Assembly (NCBI GenBank): GCA_963524305.1
Contig: CAURGH010000005.1
Location: 32,235 to 96,234, forward strand
DNA length: 64,000 bases
Direction of reading: 5' to 3'
Source of the DNA: JABCPH02 sp963524305
Lineage (GTDB): Bacteria > Fusobacteriota > Fusobacteriia > Fusobacteriales > Leptotrichiaceae
This document shows positions 41,600-49,233 of the stretch, piece by piece. The notes below the pieces were generated by a model. That model saw only the letters and a program-made list of their open reading frames with translations, made no database searches and was not told the DNA's origin. Each line of letters begins with the position of its first letter. Position 1 is the stretch's first letter. The position numbers and the translations under genes are program-made.

Positions 41600-42851
41600 T
41601 CCTTATCGCTCCTATTCTTTGCAGTTTCTTGTTAAACCCTAATTTTATCATTCCAAGCTCTCCGCTCCGATTTTTTCTTATGATAAATTCAAGCTCAGAA
41701 AAAACATTTTGATTATTTAAATTGTCTTTTCTGTAGTAGTCTTCTCTGTGTAAAAATGCTACTACGTTACTCGCTTGTTCTATTCCTCCACTGTCCCTCA
41801 AATCCGCAAGCAGAGGACGTTTATCCGTTCCTCTTGTTTCGACAGCTCTATTTAACTGAGCTAATACTACGATACAACAATTAAGCTCAGTAGCAAGTAG
41901 TTTTAATCTATTAGCCATATATTCCACCTCGTAATTTTTGCTCTGAAATCCCTTGGCGTTCATAAGCGTCAAATAGTCGATTATGATTACCTTCAAATTT
42001 TCTTTTTCATGCTCTTTTTTGATTTTACGAATAACGAAATCAAAATCTGAATTATCTTCACAGCTCATGCTCCTAAATTTCGATTCTTGCAATTTACTAA
42101 TCGCCAGATTTATTTTTGACAATTCCTCGTTAGAGAGCTTTTTATTTTTAATTTTATTAAGCTCAATACCTGTGCCAATCGCCAAAAATCTCTGCATGAT
42201 CTGAACGTTACTCATTTCAAGATTTATATACAATACGTTGTATTTTTTAGCTGTTAATAAAGCCAAATTCAATGCAAAAGCCGTTTTACCCATTGCTGGT
42301 CTAGCTCCAACTGTAACAAGCGACCCAGGTTCAAACGTAAAAAATCTATTTATATCCTCGAACGGAGTTTTTACAATACTTTTTTCATCTGCAAAGTCAT
42401 CAAGCCAAATTTTTGCTAAATCCCCCATGCCAAAGACTTTATTTTTCTCCTTTTTGGTATTTTCTAAGCTATTGACTTTTTTGATAATGCTTTCGACTTT
42501 ACTATCAAGAGTATTGTAATCATTCTCAAGTATCTGACTTATTTCGATTTTCAACTGATACTCGTTGTAAGATTCAATAAGTTTACGAATCGGACCGTCC
42601 ATTGTTACAAGTACGCAGTTATCCATGAGTGCAAATACTTCTTCCCACTCTTCTTCTGCACTAGCAAAATCAGTAACTTCAACCTCGCCTTTTTCTGCTA
42701 ACGTATCAATGATTTTTTGAAAAATCTCTTTATGCTCAGGGATTAAAAAGTGCTTTGGTTCTAAGCCTAAATCTAAAAAATGTGTTAACTCTCCCAACCT
42801 CAGACATATTCCACCGAGTACTTGTGTTTCTAATTCGTCGTACATCGCCAT
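41592..42851 (-). CDS. replicative DNA helicase, DnaB family
   Basis: 419 aa. N-terminal primase-interaction domain (LGGICLRLGELTHFLDLGLE) and RecA-like helicase core with Walker A ARPAMGKT (about 183-190), IIIDYLTLMN as Walker B and the later VVLAQLNRAVETRG plus DLRDSGGIEQASN. The ATG overlaps the stop of the initiator gene (TAATG) with GGGAGGGAG upstream, so initiator and helicase are translationally coupled. Confidence 0.93.
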   Translation of the reverse strand: MAMYDELETQVLGGICLRLGELTHFLDLGLEPKHFLIPEHKEIFQKIIDTLAEKGEVEVTDFASAEEEWEEVFALMDNCVLVTMDGPIRKLIESYNEYQLKIEISQILENDYNTLDSKVESIIKKVNSLENTKKEKNKVFGMGDLAKIWLDDFADEKSIVKTPFEDINRFFTFEPGSLVTVGARPAMGKTAFALNLALLTAKKYNVLYINLEMSNVQIMQRFLAIGTGIELNKIKNKKLSNEELSKINLAISKLQESKFRSMSCEDNSDFDFVIRKIKKEHEKENLKVIIIDYLTLMNAKGFQSKNYEVEYMANRLKLLATELNCCIVVLAQLNRAVETRGTDKRPLLADLRDSGGIEQASNVVAFLHREDYYRKDNLNNQNVFSELEFIIRKNRSGELGMIKLGFNKKLQRIGAIRNE

Positions 42852-43726
42852 TAATCTCCCTCCCACATGCTAAAATCGAAATTATCTTCGTTAGCTTCAA
42901 CATATGCCACTGATTCGGCGCTATTGTTAACACTATTTTTGTCTTTATCGGCATAAACATCATTAAAAACGTTCAAGAAATTCTCTTTTTTGCTTGAAAA
43001 TAGCCAATTCAGAAATTGCCCAATATTTTTTGCTTGTTCTTTGAGATACGAGCTTTCTTGGATTTTTGTAAAAGTTTCTAAGAATTTATCTCTGCCGAGG
43101 TATTTATACAAAGTTTGTATTTTGTATCTATGCGTAAGTAATGCTGTATCTATAGCAAATTTATTATCGCATAGCTTAGATAATTCTGTTTTAGCTAAAT
43201 TAATTGCAATAAGTTGATGTTGTTGTTCGATTTCTTTTGTAGTTTCGTTTTCTTTTTGTGTAGTAGTAATATTATTATTAATAACATCATCTTTAGTATT
43301 TAATTCTTTAGTATTTAATATATCAGTGCTATTTTGTACCAATACATTTTGTACAGGTTCATTTTGTACCTTTACAGAACGTACATTTTCATCTGTGTTT
43401 TTGTTTATTTTTTGTCTTTTAGATTTTTCTAACGGTCTTTCATAAATGTTGTAGGTGTATTCAAATTTATTACTTCCTTTTTTTGGAGGTATCTTATCTA
43501 TTTTTAGATATCCAAATTCTTTTAATTCTTGCATAGATGTTTTTATTGCTCTTTCGCTTTCACAACATAATGCAACTAATCCCTTCAAAGAAAAATCCCA
43601 ATCGTTCGGTAAGCTCAACATCAATGTTAAAAGCCCCTTCGATTTCAGGCTCATTCTTTTTTCTTTTAAGTGATAATTTGATATCACTGTATAACCACTT
43701 GTTTTATTTACTCTAAAAACTGCCAT
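42851..43726 (-). CDS. phage replication initiator / organizer
   Basis: 291 aa from the ATG at 43726 (GAAAGGAAAAGAA before it). The N-terminal 100 residues are a winged-helix domain (SLKSKGLLTLMLSLPNDWDF, CCESERAIKTSMQELKEFGY), as in phage replisome organizers. The middle holds VQN repeats encoded by 15-bp DNA repeats. The C-terminal part is like DnaD-type helicase-loading regions. It binds the origin and loads the adjacent DnaB, by family inference. Confidence 0.8.
   Translation of the reverse strand: MAVFRVNKTSGYTVISNYHLKEKRMSLKSKGLLTLMLSLPNDWDFSLKGLVALCCESERAIKTSMQELKEFGYLKIDKIPPKKGSNKFEYTYNIYERPLEKSKRQKINKNTDENVRSVKVQNEPVQNVLVQNSTDILNTKELNTKDDVINNNITTTQKENETTKEIEQQHQLIAINLAKTELSKLCDNKFAIDTALLTHRYKIQTLYKYLGRDKFLETFTKIQESSYLKEQAKNIGQFLNWLFSSKKENFLNVFNDVYADKDKNSVNNSAESVAYVEANEDNFDFSMWEGD
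43331..43369. repeat. iteron-like repeats, candidate replication origin
   Basis: ATTTTGTAC occurs three times at an exact 15-bp period (43331, 43346, 43361) inside the initiator gene. Phage initiators often bind iterons within their own gene. Confidence 0.5.
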
Positions 43727-43749
43727 TTCTTTTCCTTTCTCCCCACATA

Positions 43750-43778
43750 TTGTGTTTTTTAAAATATTATGGTATAAT
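43750..43778 (+). promoter_or_regulatory. rightward promoter within an inverted repeat
   Basis: TTGTGT (43750-43755), 17-bp spacer, TATAAT (43773-43778). It is framed by TATTGTGTTT (43748-43757) and its perfect inverse AAACACAATA (43779-43788), an operator-like symmetry. Confidence 0.6.
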
Positions 43779-43784
43779 AAACAC

Positions 43785-43839
43785 AATAAAGGAATTTTTG
43801 ATTCCTTCTTCCTAGCACTCTTCGGAGTGCTTTTTTATT
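43785..43839 (+). ncRNA. short antisense RNA opposite the initiator leader
   Basis: A predicted RNA of about 55 nt ending at GCACTC-TTCG-GAGTGC and six T (43814-43836), a very stable UUCG-type terminator. It contains GGAATTTTTGATTCC hairpin arms and a CCTTCTTCC stretch. It is complementary to the leader between the gene ending at 43840 and the initiator start at 43726. Confidence 0.55.
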
Positions 43840-44142
43840 TTACAAAATCCCTCTTGAATCCAGTATTCTTTTAAATTCTTTTTCAATTTCTTCACGTACA
43901 AAATTTTTCAATTTTGGTTCAAATGTAAATTTTTTGTTACTGTTTAATTTTTTAAACTCGTTTCTCAAAGTTACAACTATTATCTCAAATTCATCTCTGT
44001 CTATATGATTGTTACTAAGCACATCAAAAACTTCCATAATCGTTTTATGTATTCTTTCCAGCCTTTTTTCAGGAAGTTCACTGGATATTCCTGGATGTTT
44101 TGGTTTTTGGGTTTTAGGTCTTGGATTTGTTCCCTGTTCCAT
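43840..44142 (-). CDS. 100-aa protein of unknown function
   Basis: Starts MEQGTNPRPKTQKPKHPGIS; Pro/Lys-rich N-terminus then helices (HKTIMEVFDVLSNNHIDRDE). AAGGTGG before the ATG. In the leftward early operon just upstream of the initiator. Not recognised. Confidence 0.55.
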   Translation of the reverse strand: MEQGTNPRPKTQKPKHPGISSELPEKRLERIHKTIMEVFDVLSNNHIDRDEFEIIVVTLRNEFKKLNSNKKFTFEPKLKNFVREEIEKEFKRILDSRGIL

Positions 44143-44229
44143 TGTTCCACCTACCTTATTTTGTTTTTACCCCCTTTTGAGTTATAATAATATCGCCAAA
44201 CATATTAAAATCGAAAGGAGGTATGCCCT

Positions 44230-44589
44230 ATGGATCCAAAAGATTTTTTAAAAGATTTCCCTAACTTCAAAATATCTTCTGAATTAGCCGACGGAATGTA
44301 TGAACGTATTGTAAAAACCATCAAAGAGTTTGAAGAAGAAATTGGAGACGACGAACAAGCTAGTGTTGTGATTTCTTCTTTTGCTAATAATCCGATTTTA
44401 ATTAATGATGTTGGATATTGGAATCCTGACATTATTATTTTTCACGGAAATTTGGTGAACGACGGTTCGAGCGTTCAAGTGCTTCAGCACACAAGTCAAC
44501 TAAATCTTTGTCTAATAGCTTCAAAACGTCCACACCCTGAGAAGCCAAGACGTAAGATTGGATTTTTAGTTGATTCTCAAGAAGATTAA
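44230..44589 (+). CDS. DUF6173-like phage protein
   Basis: 119 aa with AAAGGAGGT before the ATG and a promoter ending in TATAAT (44182-44187). The pattern ERIVKTIKEFEEEIGDDEQA, then VGYWNPDIIIFHG and VQVLQHTSQLNLCLIASKR-x-x-P-E-K-P-R-R-x-I-G-F matches the DUF6173 family. It is on the + strand among leftward genes and has its own terminator, so it looks like a moron. Confidence 0.72.
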   Translation: MDPKDFLKDFPNFKISSELADGMYERIVKTIKEFEEEIGDDEQASVVISSFANNPILINDVGYWNPDIIIFHGNLVNDGSSVQVLQHTSQLNLCLIASKRPHPEKPRRKIGFLVDSQED

Positions 44590-44665
44590 TCAACTTATCT
44601 ATCTTAATGTCCAACAAATTTGTTTGGCTTTGTTGGGCTTTTTTTTCTTTTGTTTCTAAATCCAT
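44435..44665 (-). CDS. possible 76-aa protein antiparallel to the DUF6173 gene
   Basis: AAGGAG eight bases before the ATG at 44665 and a plausible helical protein (MDLETKEKKAQQSQTNLLDI). It fits the leftward operon but overlaps the DUF6173 gene by 155 bp on the opposite strand and reads through that gene's terminator. One of the two may be a shadow; I favour the + gene. Confidence 0.35.
   Translation of the reverse strand: MDLETKEKKAQQSQTNLLDIKIDKLINLLENQLKIQSYVLASQGVDVLKLLDKDLVDLCAEALERSNRRSPNFREK
44611..44646 (+). terminator. terminator of the DUF6173 gene
   Basis: CCAACAAA (44611-44618) pairs with TTTGTTGG (44629-44636), followed by GC and T7. Confidence 0.75.
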
Positions 44666-44713
44666 TCTATTCACTCCTTTTTTTTCTTAACTTTATTTTT
44701 TTTTAAATCTTTT

Positions 44714-44752
44714 CATCTCACACCTCCTTCTTTTTCTTTTGGATTGTTAATT
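44714..44752. repeat. 39-bp direct repeat, copy 1
   Basis: 37 of 39 bases match 45181-45219. In copy 2 this DNA is the 3' end and downstream ribosome site of the Cro-like gene; here it is a remnant of that gene end. Between the copies lies a + strand gene. Confidence 0.75.
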
Positions 44753-44798
44753 TTTATGATATACTTCTAATATCGCACAGAGTGGAAAGAGGTATACT

Positions 44799-45035
44799 AT
44801 GAACGAAATTATTGCAAATTTATTAATTGAAAATCTTTATCAAGAAATTAAAATTGCTGCACTTGCAAAAATACTATTTGAAAACAACATAATTTCTGAA
44901 AAAGAATTCAATGACAAAACTACAAAATTGTTAAAAGATAAAGATTTTTTGAAAAAACAACTAAATAAGATATTACCTGAAGATACATATCAAGAAATAT
45001 TTCATAATATCTTAAACGACTTTATGGCTGACTAA
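44799..45035 (+). CDS. 78-aa helical protein, moron candidate
   Basis: Starts MNEIIANLLIENLYQEIKIA; mostly amphipathic helix. AGAGGT precedes the ATG; promoter TTGTTA (44744-44749), TAATAT (44768-44773). CGCACAGAGT (44774-44783) before the gene is perfectly inverted as ACTCTGTGCG (45054-45063) after it, and the latter is followed by six T. Function unknown. Confidence 0.55.
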   Translation: MNEIIANLLIENLYQEIKIAALAKILFENNIISEKEFNDKTTKLLKDKDFLKKQLNKILPEDTYQEIFHNILNDFMAD

Positions 45036-45180
45036 ATAACCAAAATTAAAATAACTCTGTGCGTTTTTTCTTTTCTTCTCTGTTCATACCTTTTAATATT
45101 TTTATAACAGACTTTAGAATATTGTCTTTTTATTTTTTCCTTTTTCTGCAATAATTTTTATATTTTCCACTCTTTCTGTA

Positions 45181-45219
45181 CATCTCACACCTCCTTACTT
45201 TTCTTTTGGATTGTTAATT
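45181..45219. repeat. 39-bp direct repeat, copy 2
   Basis: Partner of 44714-44752. It covers the last codons of the gene ending at 45185 and the AGGAGG of a 17-codon mini-ORF immediately downstream. Confidence 0.75.
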
Positions 45220-45409
45220 CATAGCCTAAATCGTTTAGTATTTCCTCTGTTGTAACAAGATGAGCACCTTTGCCGTTGTAGATAGTCTCTGACATAGTTC
45301 TAGCTAAAGAACTATAACTTCGATTTGTATTTGTGCAAAACGATTTCAAGCTTCTGTGCTGTTCAGTTATCAAGTTATCGATTTTTAAATAAATATCCTT
45401 TGTGTTCAT
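45185..45409 (-). CDS. small Cro-like regulator, first gene of the leftward early operon
   Basis: 74 aa. YLKIDNLITEQHRSLKSFCT NTNRSYSSLARTM and EEILNDLGYELTIQ fit a small helix-turn-helix regulator, the last part like the end of many XRE-type proteins. It is directly under the PL promoter/operator (45425-45502), the place of cro- or cII-type genes. Confidence 0.55.
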   Translation of the reverse strand: MNTKDIYLKIDNLITEQHRSLKSFCTNTNRSYSSLARTMSETIYNGKGAHLVTTEEILNDLGYELTIQKKSKEV

Positions 45410-45424
45410 TTCACCACCTCTTTT

Positions 45425-45502
45425 TTTACTCTAAAAAGAGTAAATAAAATTTAAAAAATTTTTTTATATCAAAATTATACTCTCTTTTGTGTAAAAAGTC
45501 AA
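45425..45502 (-). promoter_or_regulatory. PL promoter with two repressor operators
   Basis: TTGACT (45497-45502), 17-bp spacer and TATAAT (45474-45479), leftward. A 20-bp palindrome TTTACTCTAAAAAGAGTAAA (45425-45444) lies downstream of the start point, and a variant (TTTACACAAAAGAGAGTATA on the - strand) lies between -35 and -10. Both also occur at PR (47596-47675). Confidence 0.8.
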
Positions 45503-45556
45503 TAAAAAAATATATACTCAACAATCTTAGGTTTTCAGTATATATTTTCAAAAACT

Positions 45557-45916
45557 TTATTTCTTTTTAAAGAATAAATATATCAAATAAAATGGTAATA
45601 TTGCTATAAAAAATCCTATAATAAATAACCAAATAATAATATTCACAATCAAATTTAACTCCCCTGAATTATTTGTATTGGAAACAGAAGTTCCTTTTTT
45701 AGTTTTTATTTTTTTGTTTTTAACCAAACCTTTTACACCGATAGTTGTTTTGTTATAGACTTTATTATAAACTGCTTTTTTAGGATTTTTTAATAATCCA
45801 GTACCTTTTTTACCATACCCTGGTATAAGAACTTTTTTTAATTTTCTTTTAGCTTTTCCTGTGGTCATTGCTTTAAAACTTTTCTTTAGTGATGGTTTTC
45901 TCAATCCTATTTTCAT
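45557..45916 (-). CDS. basic membrane protein of the lysogeny module
   Basis: 119 aa. A very basic N-terminal half with GLLKNPKKAVYNKVYNKTTIG, a segment I know from many prophage proteins of unknown role, then a long C-terminal membrane segment (NIIIWLFIIGFFIAILPFYL). Expressed with the repressor operon. Possible role in lysogenic conversion. Confidence 0.6.
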   Translation of the reverse strand: MKIGLRKPSLKKSFKAMTTGKAKRKLKKVLIPGYGKKGTGLLKNPKKAVYNKVYNKTTIGVKGLVKNKKIKTKKGTSVSNTNNSGELNLIVNIIIWLFIIGFFIAILPFYLIYLFFKKK

Positions 45917-45927
45917 ATTCTCCCCCC

Positions 45928-46380
45928 CTAGATGAGTTCACAAGTGCAAAAAATTTCTTTGTTAATATTTTCGATAGATGGTGCTTTTTCTTTGTGAACT
46001 GGACAAATATTCCATACCTTTATCTCGAGGTTAGCTCGTTTTAATCCTTCCAAGCATATTTGATTTGCAATTTTTGTCTTCAAAAAAGCAACAAAAATTT
46101 CAAATATCTGTTTTTCTATATTTCTTTTAAAATTAAAATATTTTTTATTATAAAAATCATAATCCAGTTCTAATTTTTCGTCTGGAAATTTCTCAAGAAA
46201 AAGTTTATATGAACCACGAGGATTACAATGCCTTAATTTAAAACAAAAATTTTTAAATCTTTCAATAAAATTATCATCATTATTTAGGTATTCTTTTAAA
46301 TTCATGTTATCTAAAATTTCTTTTGTTTTTATTTTCTGCTCCTCTGATTCCTTTATTGTCGGTATTGAATTTTCGAACAT
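45928..46380 (-). CDS. 150-aa protein of unknown function, possible zinc site
   Basis: Starts MFENSIPTIKESEEQKIKTK. The C-terminal part has C-P-V-H and later C-T-C, which could bind one zinc. Between the PH-domain and membrane protein genes in the lysogeny operon. Not recognised. Confidence 0.5.
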   Translation of the reverse strand: MFENSIPTIKESEEQKIKTKEILDNMNLKEYLNNDDNFIERFKNFCFKLRHCNPRGSYKLFLEKFPDEKLELDYDFYNKKYFNFKRNIEKQIFEIFVAFLKTKIANQICLEGLKRANLEIKVWNICPVHKEKAPSIENINKEIFCTCELI

Positions 46381-46396
46381 TTCGCTTTTATTCCTT

Positions 46397-46831
46397 TCAT
46401 AATATTATTTTTGCCAAATAACTTTGAACTTCAAAAATAGATTCCGATTTTCCAAATTCAAATTCGGCAATTAAATTTGAAGATCCGTATATCTTTAATT
46501 CGGAGTCCATATCAAAACTTCCTGCTGTTTCGATTGAAAATCTACTAATTGCTCTATATGGAATACTTAAATATTCTTTCTTTTTACCTGTTACTCCTTG
46601 AATATCAACTTTTATCACTCTTTTATCTGTAAATACAATCAGATCTCTTAATCCCCTATATGAACGCTTAATTTCTTCACCTTCCAGCAAAATTTTTTTA
46701 AGTACTTTTTCAGCTTCATCATTTTCAATTGTCGTTCCTCTGCTAGAAAATTTATCGCTTACAGCTTGAACTTTTTCGGCTACATTTTGTGCAGTGTCTA
46801 CTGCGTTTTTTACTTTGTCAAATAATCCCAT
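46397..46831 (-). CDS. bacterial PH-domain protein
   Basis: 144 aa. After a helical start (LFDKVKNAVDTAQNVAEKVQ) it has the bPH fold: EEIKRSYRGLRDLIVFTDKR, VIKVDIQGVTGKKKEYLSIP, YRAISRFSIETAG. Similar proteins occur in chromosomes and prophages with unknown roles. AGGAGAGTG before the ATG. Linked to the repressor, so active in the lysogen. Confidence 0.72.
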   Translation of the reverse strand: MGLFDKVKNAVDTAQNVAEKVQAVSDKFSSRGTTIENDEAEKVLKKILLEGEEIKRSYRGLRDLIVFTDKRVIKVDIQGVTGKKKEYLSIPYRAISRFSIETAGSFDMDSELKIYGSSNLIAEFEFGKSESIFEVQSYLAKIIL

Positions 46832-46855
46832 TTTTTCACTCTCCTAGAAATTAAT

Positions 46856-47533
46856 TTAAAATTTTATATTTTTCATTTTTCTTTGAATTAATTCCGAAAC
46901 AATTCCAACACAATAAACTTCTTCATCTTCTCTGACTTCCATTTCTGGATAGACGTCTTCGTTAAATGAATAAAGATACATTTTTCCAGATTTGAAAATT
47001 ACTTTTTTTGCAAATCTTTTATTGTCAATATTTACAATAGCCACTTGTCTATTAAGACTTTTCCAACCCTCTAGAGATGTAGGACACAAATTTGGATTCA
47101 CGATTACCTTATCTCCATCAAAAAGTATTGGCTCCATACTATCTCCGTGTATTTCCAAAATAAAAGAACCGTTAGGCATTTTAAAATCACTTGGAAGTAT
47201 AAATTCTTCTTCTGTAAAATGTTCCATATCAATTTCTCCACTTCCTGCTGATGCAACTCCATATACGTTAAATTTAAAAATTTTAGGTTTTTCGTACGTA
47301 TTTGAAACATTAATTTGCTCTGGTAAAATTGAAGATAAATAACTTTTTTCTAATTCTTTTTTGTTGTTGGGAAAATTTTTGATCAACTTCTCATATAATT
47401 TTTTGCTCACTTTCCTTCTGCCTTTTTCAACTTCATTTAAATAACTAGTCGAAATTTCTAGCCTTTTTGCCATTTCCTCAAAAGTAAATTTTTCCCCTTT
47501 TCGTAAATTAGTTATTAATTCATTAATTTTCAT
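46856..47533 (-). CDS. CI-like repressor (HTH + S24 protease)
   Basis: 225 aa from the ATG at 47533. Residues 1-60 form a XRE-type HTH (FEEMAKRLEISTSYLNEVEK). The C-terminal part is an S24/LexA peptidase with S132 in EIHGDSMEP and K176 in RFAKKV; the Ala-Gly cleavage pair lies in VASAGSG (about 96-97). It should be inactivated by RecA in the SOS response. It presumably binds the palindromes at PL and PR; promoter PRM TTGATT-N17-TATAAT at 47559-47587. Confidence 0.9.
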   Translation of the reverse strand: MKINELITNLRKGEKFTFEEMAKRLEISTSYLNEVEKGRRKVSKKLYEKLIKNFPNNKKELEKSYLSSILPEQINVSNTYEKPKIFKFNVYGVASAGSGEIDMEHFTEEEFILPSDFKMPNGSFILEIHGDSMEPILFDGDKVIVNPNLCPTSLEGWKSLNRQVAIVNIDNKRFAKKVIFKSGKMYLYSFNEDVYPEMEVREDEEVYCVGIVSELIQRKMKNIKF

Positions 47534-47558
47534 AACGTTCCACACCTTTTTTTATATA

Positions 47559-47675
47559 ATTATACACTACTTTTGAAAAAAAATCAAAAAAAGTGTTGAC
47601 TTTTTACACAAAAAAGAGTATAATATTTTTGTAAATAAAAAAATTTTAAAAATAATTTACTCTAAAAAGAGTAAA
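47559..47675. promoter_or_regulatory. switch region: PRM, PR and operators
   Basis: Leftward PRM: TTGATT (47582-47587) and TATAAT (47559-47564), spacer 17. Rightward PR: TTGACT (47596-47601) and TATAAT (47619-47624), spacer 17. Operator-like TTTACACAAAAAAGAGTATA lies in the PR spacer (47603-47622) and a perfect palindrome TTTACTCTAAAAAGAGTAAA at 47656-47675. Confidence 0.82.
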
Positions 47676-47711
47676 AATGAAATAAAGACACTTGATAAGG
47701 AGATGATAAAA

Positions 47712-48026
47712 ATGACAGATCTAGAAAAAGAAATAAGAAATATAATATTTGATTTGATTGACAACGAAGAGTTAAAAATGAATAGAAACAATCAAATAGA
47801 ATACACTCAAGATTGGCTAAATAAGTGGCTTATGGAGTGTATATTAGACGGATATTCAACTAAAGAAGTGATAAAAATTCGTGAGTACTTTGAAAACTTT
47901 TCTTACGAAGACGAAAGAGAAACTTGGGACACAATTTATTATGAAGACTGTAACGGTGGAATAGACTGGTATGAGGAAAACGAAAGAATTGAAACATTTG
48001 TTGTTGAGATGAAAAAAGTAGGATAA
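47712..48026 (+). CDS. first gene of the rightward early operon, unknown function
   Basis: 104 aa, very acidic and aromatic (FENFSYEDERETWDTIYYED). AAGGAG lies nine bases before the ATG at 47712; the ATG at 47703 abuts it and is rejected. Under PR control. Not recognised. Confidence 0.55.
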   Translation: MTDLEKEIRNIIFDLIDNEELKMNRNNQIEYTQDWLNKWLMECILDGYSTKEVIKIREYFENFSYEDERETWDTIYYEDCNGGIDWYEENERIETFVVEMKKVG

Positions 48027-48029
48027 ACG

Positions 48030-48290
48030 ATTGATGTTTTACTAAGCTCATTAGCGAAAGTTGACGATACTTAGCTAGTGAGTTTGGATAAGATATTAAT
48101 TTATCTTCGGACAATGACAGTTAAATATTAAAAGAGGATACACAATTGTGCGTCCTCTTGCTAAATTTAAAGATTTGATTGTGCCGTTTGCTAGCTATTG
48201 ATTTACTATCGCATACGGCGATCTCCTATAATATTTAATTTAATACGTTTAATCCAGGCAGCCGGCACTATTAAATTTTTAAAAATGGAG
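48030..48290 (+). ncRNA. structured non-coding region ahead of the methylase gene
   Basis: No reading frame, but several hairpins in a less AT-rich stretch: CTCATTAGC/GCTAGTGAG (48047-48055/48074-48082) with CTAAG (48042-48046) able to pair with CTTAG in its loop (pseudoknot), AAGATA/TATCTT (48090-48107), AAGAGGA/TCCTCTT (48132-48159) and GCCGT/ACGGC (48183-48219). A TATAAT at 48227-48232 may start a shorter methylase mRNA. Could be a small RNA or a cis-regulatory leader. Confidence 0.45.
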
Positions 48291-48295
48291 GAAAT

Positions 48296-49090
48296 ATGGA
48301 AAATAAATATTTTACTAAGAAAATTCGTTGTGAACTTTACAATGATAATTTTCAGAATTATAAAAAATATCATATACCGAAAAAAGCTCAACTTGTAATA
48401 GCAGATATTCCATACAATTTAGGTAATAATGCTTTTGCAAGTAGTCCAGAATGGTACGTTGACGGAGATAACAAAAAAGGCGAAAGCAAAAAAGCAAACT
48501 CAAGTTTCTTTAAAACTGATGTAAATTTTAATCTTGCAGAGTACATGCACTTTTGCTCGAAATTATTAATAAAAGAGCCGAAAGAGCGTGGAAAAGCTCC
48601 AGCAATGATAATATTTTGCGCATTTCAACAAATTGATATGCTTGTGAAATATGCAAAGAAACACGGATTTAATAATTATTATCCGCTTGTATTCATAAAG
48701 CATAGTAGCTCACAAGTGTTAAAAGCTAACATGAAAATTGTTGGAGCTACAGAATATGCACTAGTATTTTACAGAGACAAATTGCCGAAGTTTAATAACA
48801 ACGGCAAAATGATCTTGAATTGGTTCGAGTGGACGCCTGATCCAAAATCAAAATATCCAAAGGTACATCCTACTCAAAAACCAATATCTTTGTTAAAAAC
48901 ATTAATAAAGATATTCACGGATCCAGGCGATACAATAATTGATCCAGTCGCTGGAAGTGGAAGTACATTAAGAGCAGCCAGAGAATTAAAAAGGAACTCT
49001 TACGGATTTGAAGTAGAGAAAGAGTTTTACAAAAAAGCTACTACTGAAATGTTAAAAGAAGAAGAAATAAAACAATTAAATTTATTTTAG
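48296..49090 (+). CDS. solitary DNA adenine methyltransferase (beta class)
   Basis: 264 aa. The catalytic motif D37-I-P-Y40 comes first and the SAM-binding DPVAGSGST (216-224) last, with HPTQKP (191-196) before it: the beta-class order. The usual DPPY is DIPY. No restriction gene nearby, so an orphan methylase, possibly protecting phage DNA. GGAGG lies six bases before the ATG. Confidence 0.87.
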   Translation: MENKYFTKKIRCELYNDNFQNYKKYHIPKKAQLVIADIPYNLGNNAFASSPEWYVDGDNKKGESKKANSSFFKTDVNFNLAEYMHFCSKLLIKEPKERGKAPAMIIFCAFQQIDMLVKYAKKHGFNNYYPLVFIKHSSSQVLKANMKIVGATEYALVFYRDKLPKFNNNGKMILNWFEWTPDPKSKYPKVHPTQKPISLLKTLIKIFTDPGDTIIDPVAGSGSTLRAARELKRNSYGFEVEKEFYKKATTEMLKEEEIKQLNLF

Positions 49091-49101
49091 GAGGAATCGA
49101 A

Positions 49102-49221
49102 ATGAAATATAATTTTAGTTCATTAGCGTTAGTAAATGCTAACGAAAGAAAAGTAAAAAAAGAGAGAGAAGAAAGAAGATTAAGAAATAGAATCAAAAAA
49201 TTTTTTAAAAAAATAAAATAA
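49102..49221 (+). CDS. 39-aa basic peptide
   Basis: GGAGG precedes the ATG; starts MKYNFSSLALVNANERKVKK, followed by an Arg/Lys/Glu helix. Closely packed between the methylase (11 bp) and the next gene (12 bp). Unknown. Confidence 0.55.
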   Translation: MKYNFSSLALVNANERKVKKEREERRLRNRIKKFFKKIK

Positions 49222-49233
49222 AGGAGAAAAATA

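Noticed and set aside
45040..45187. 17-codon mini-ORF after the Cro-like gene (MYRKSGKYKNYCRKRKK)
   Set aside because: Has AGGAGG only because it shares the 39-bp repeat; too short and low complexity to call as a gene.
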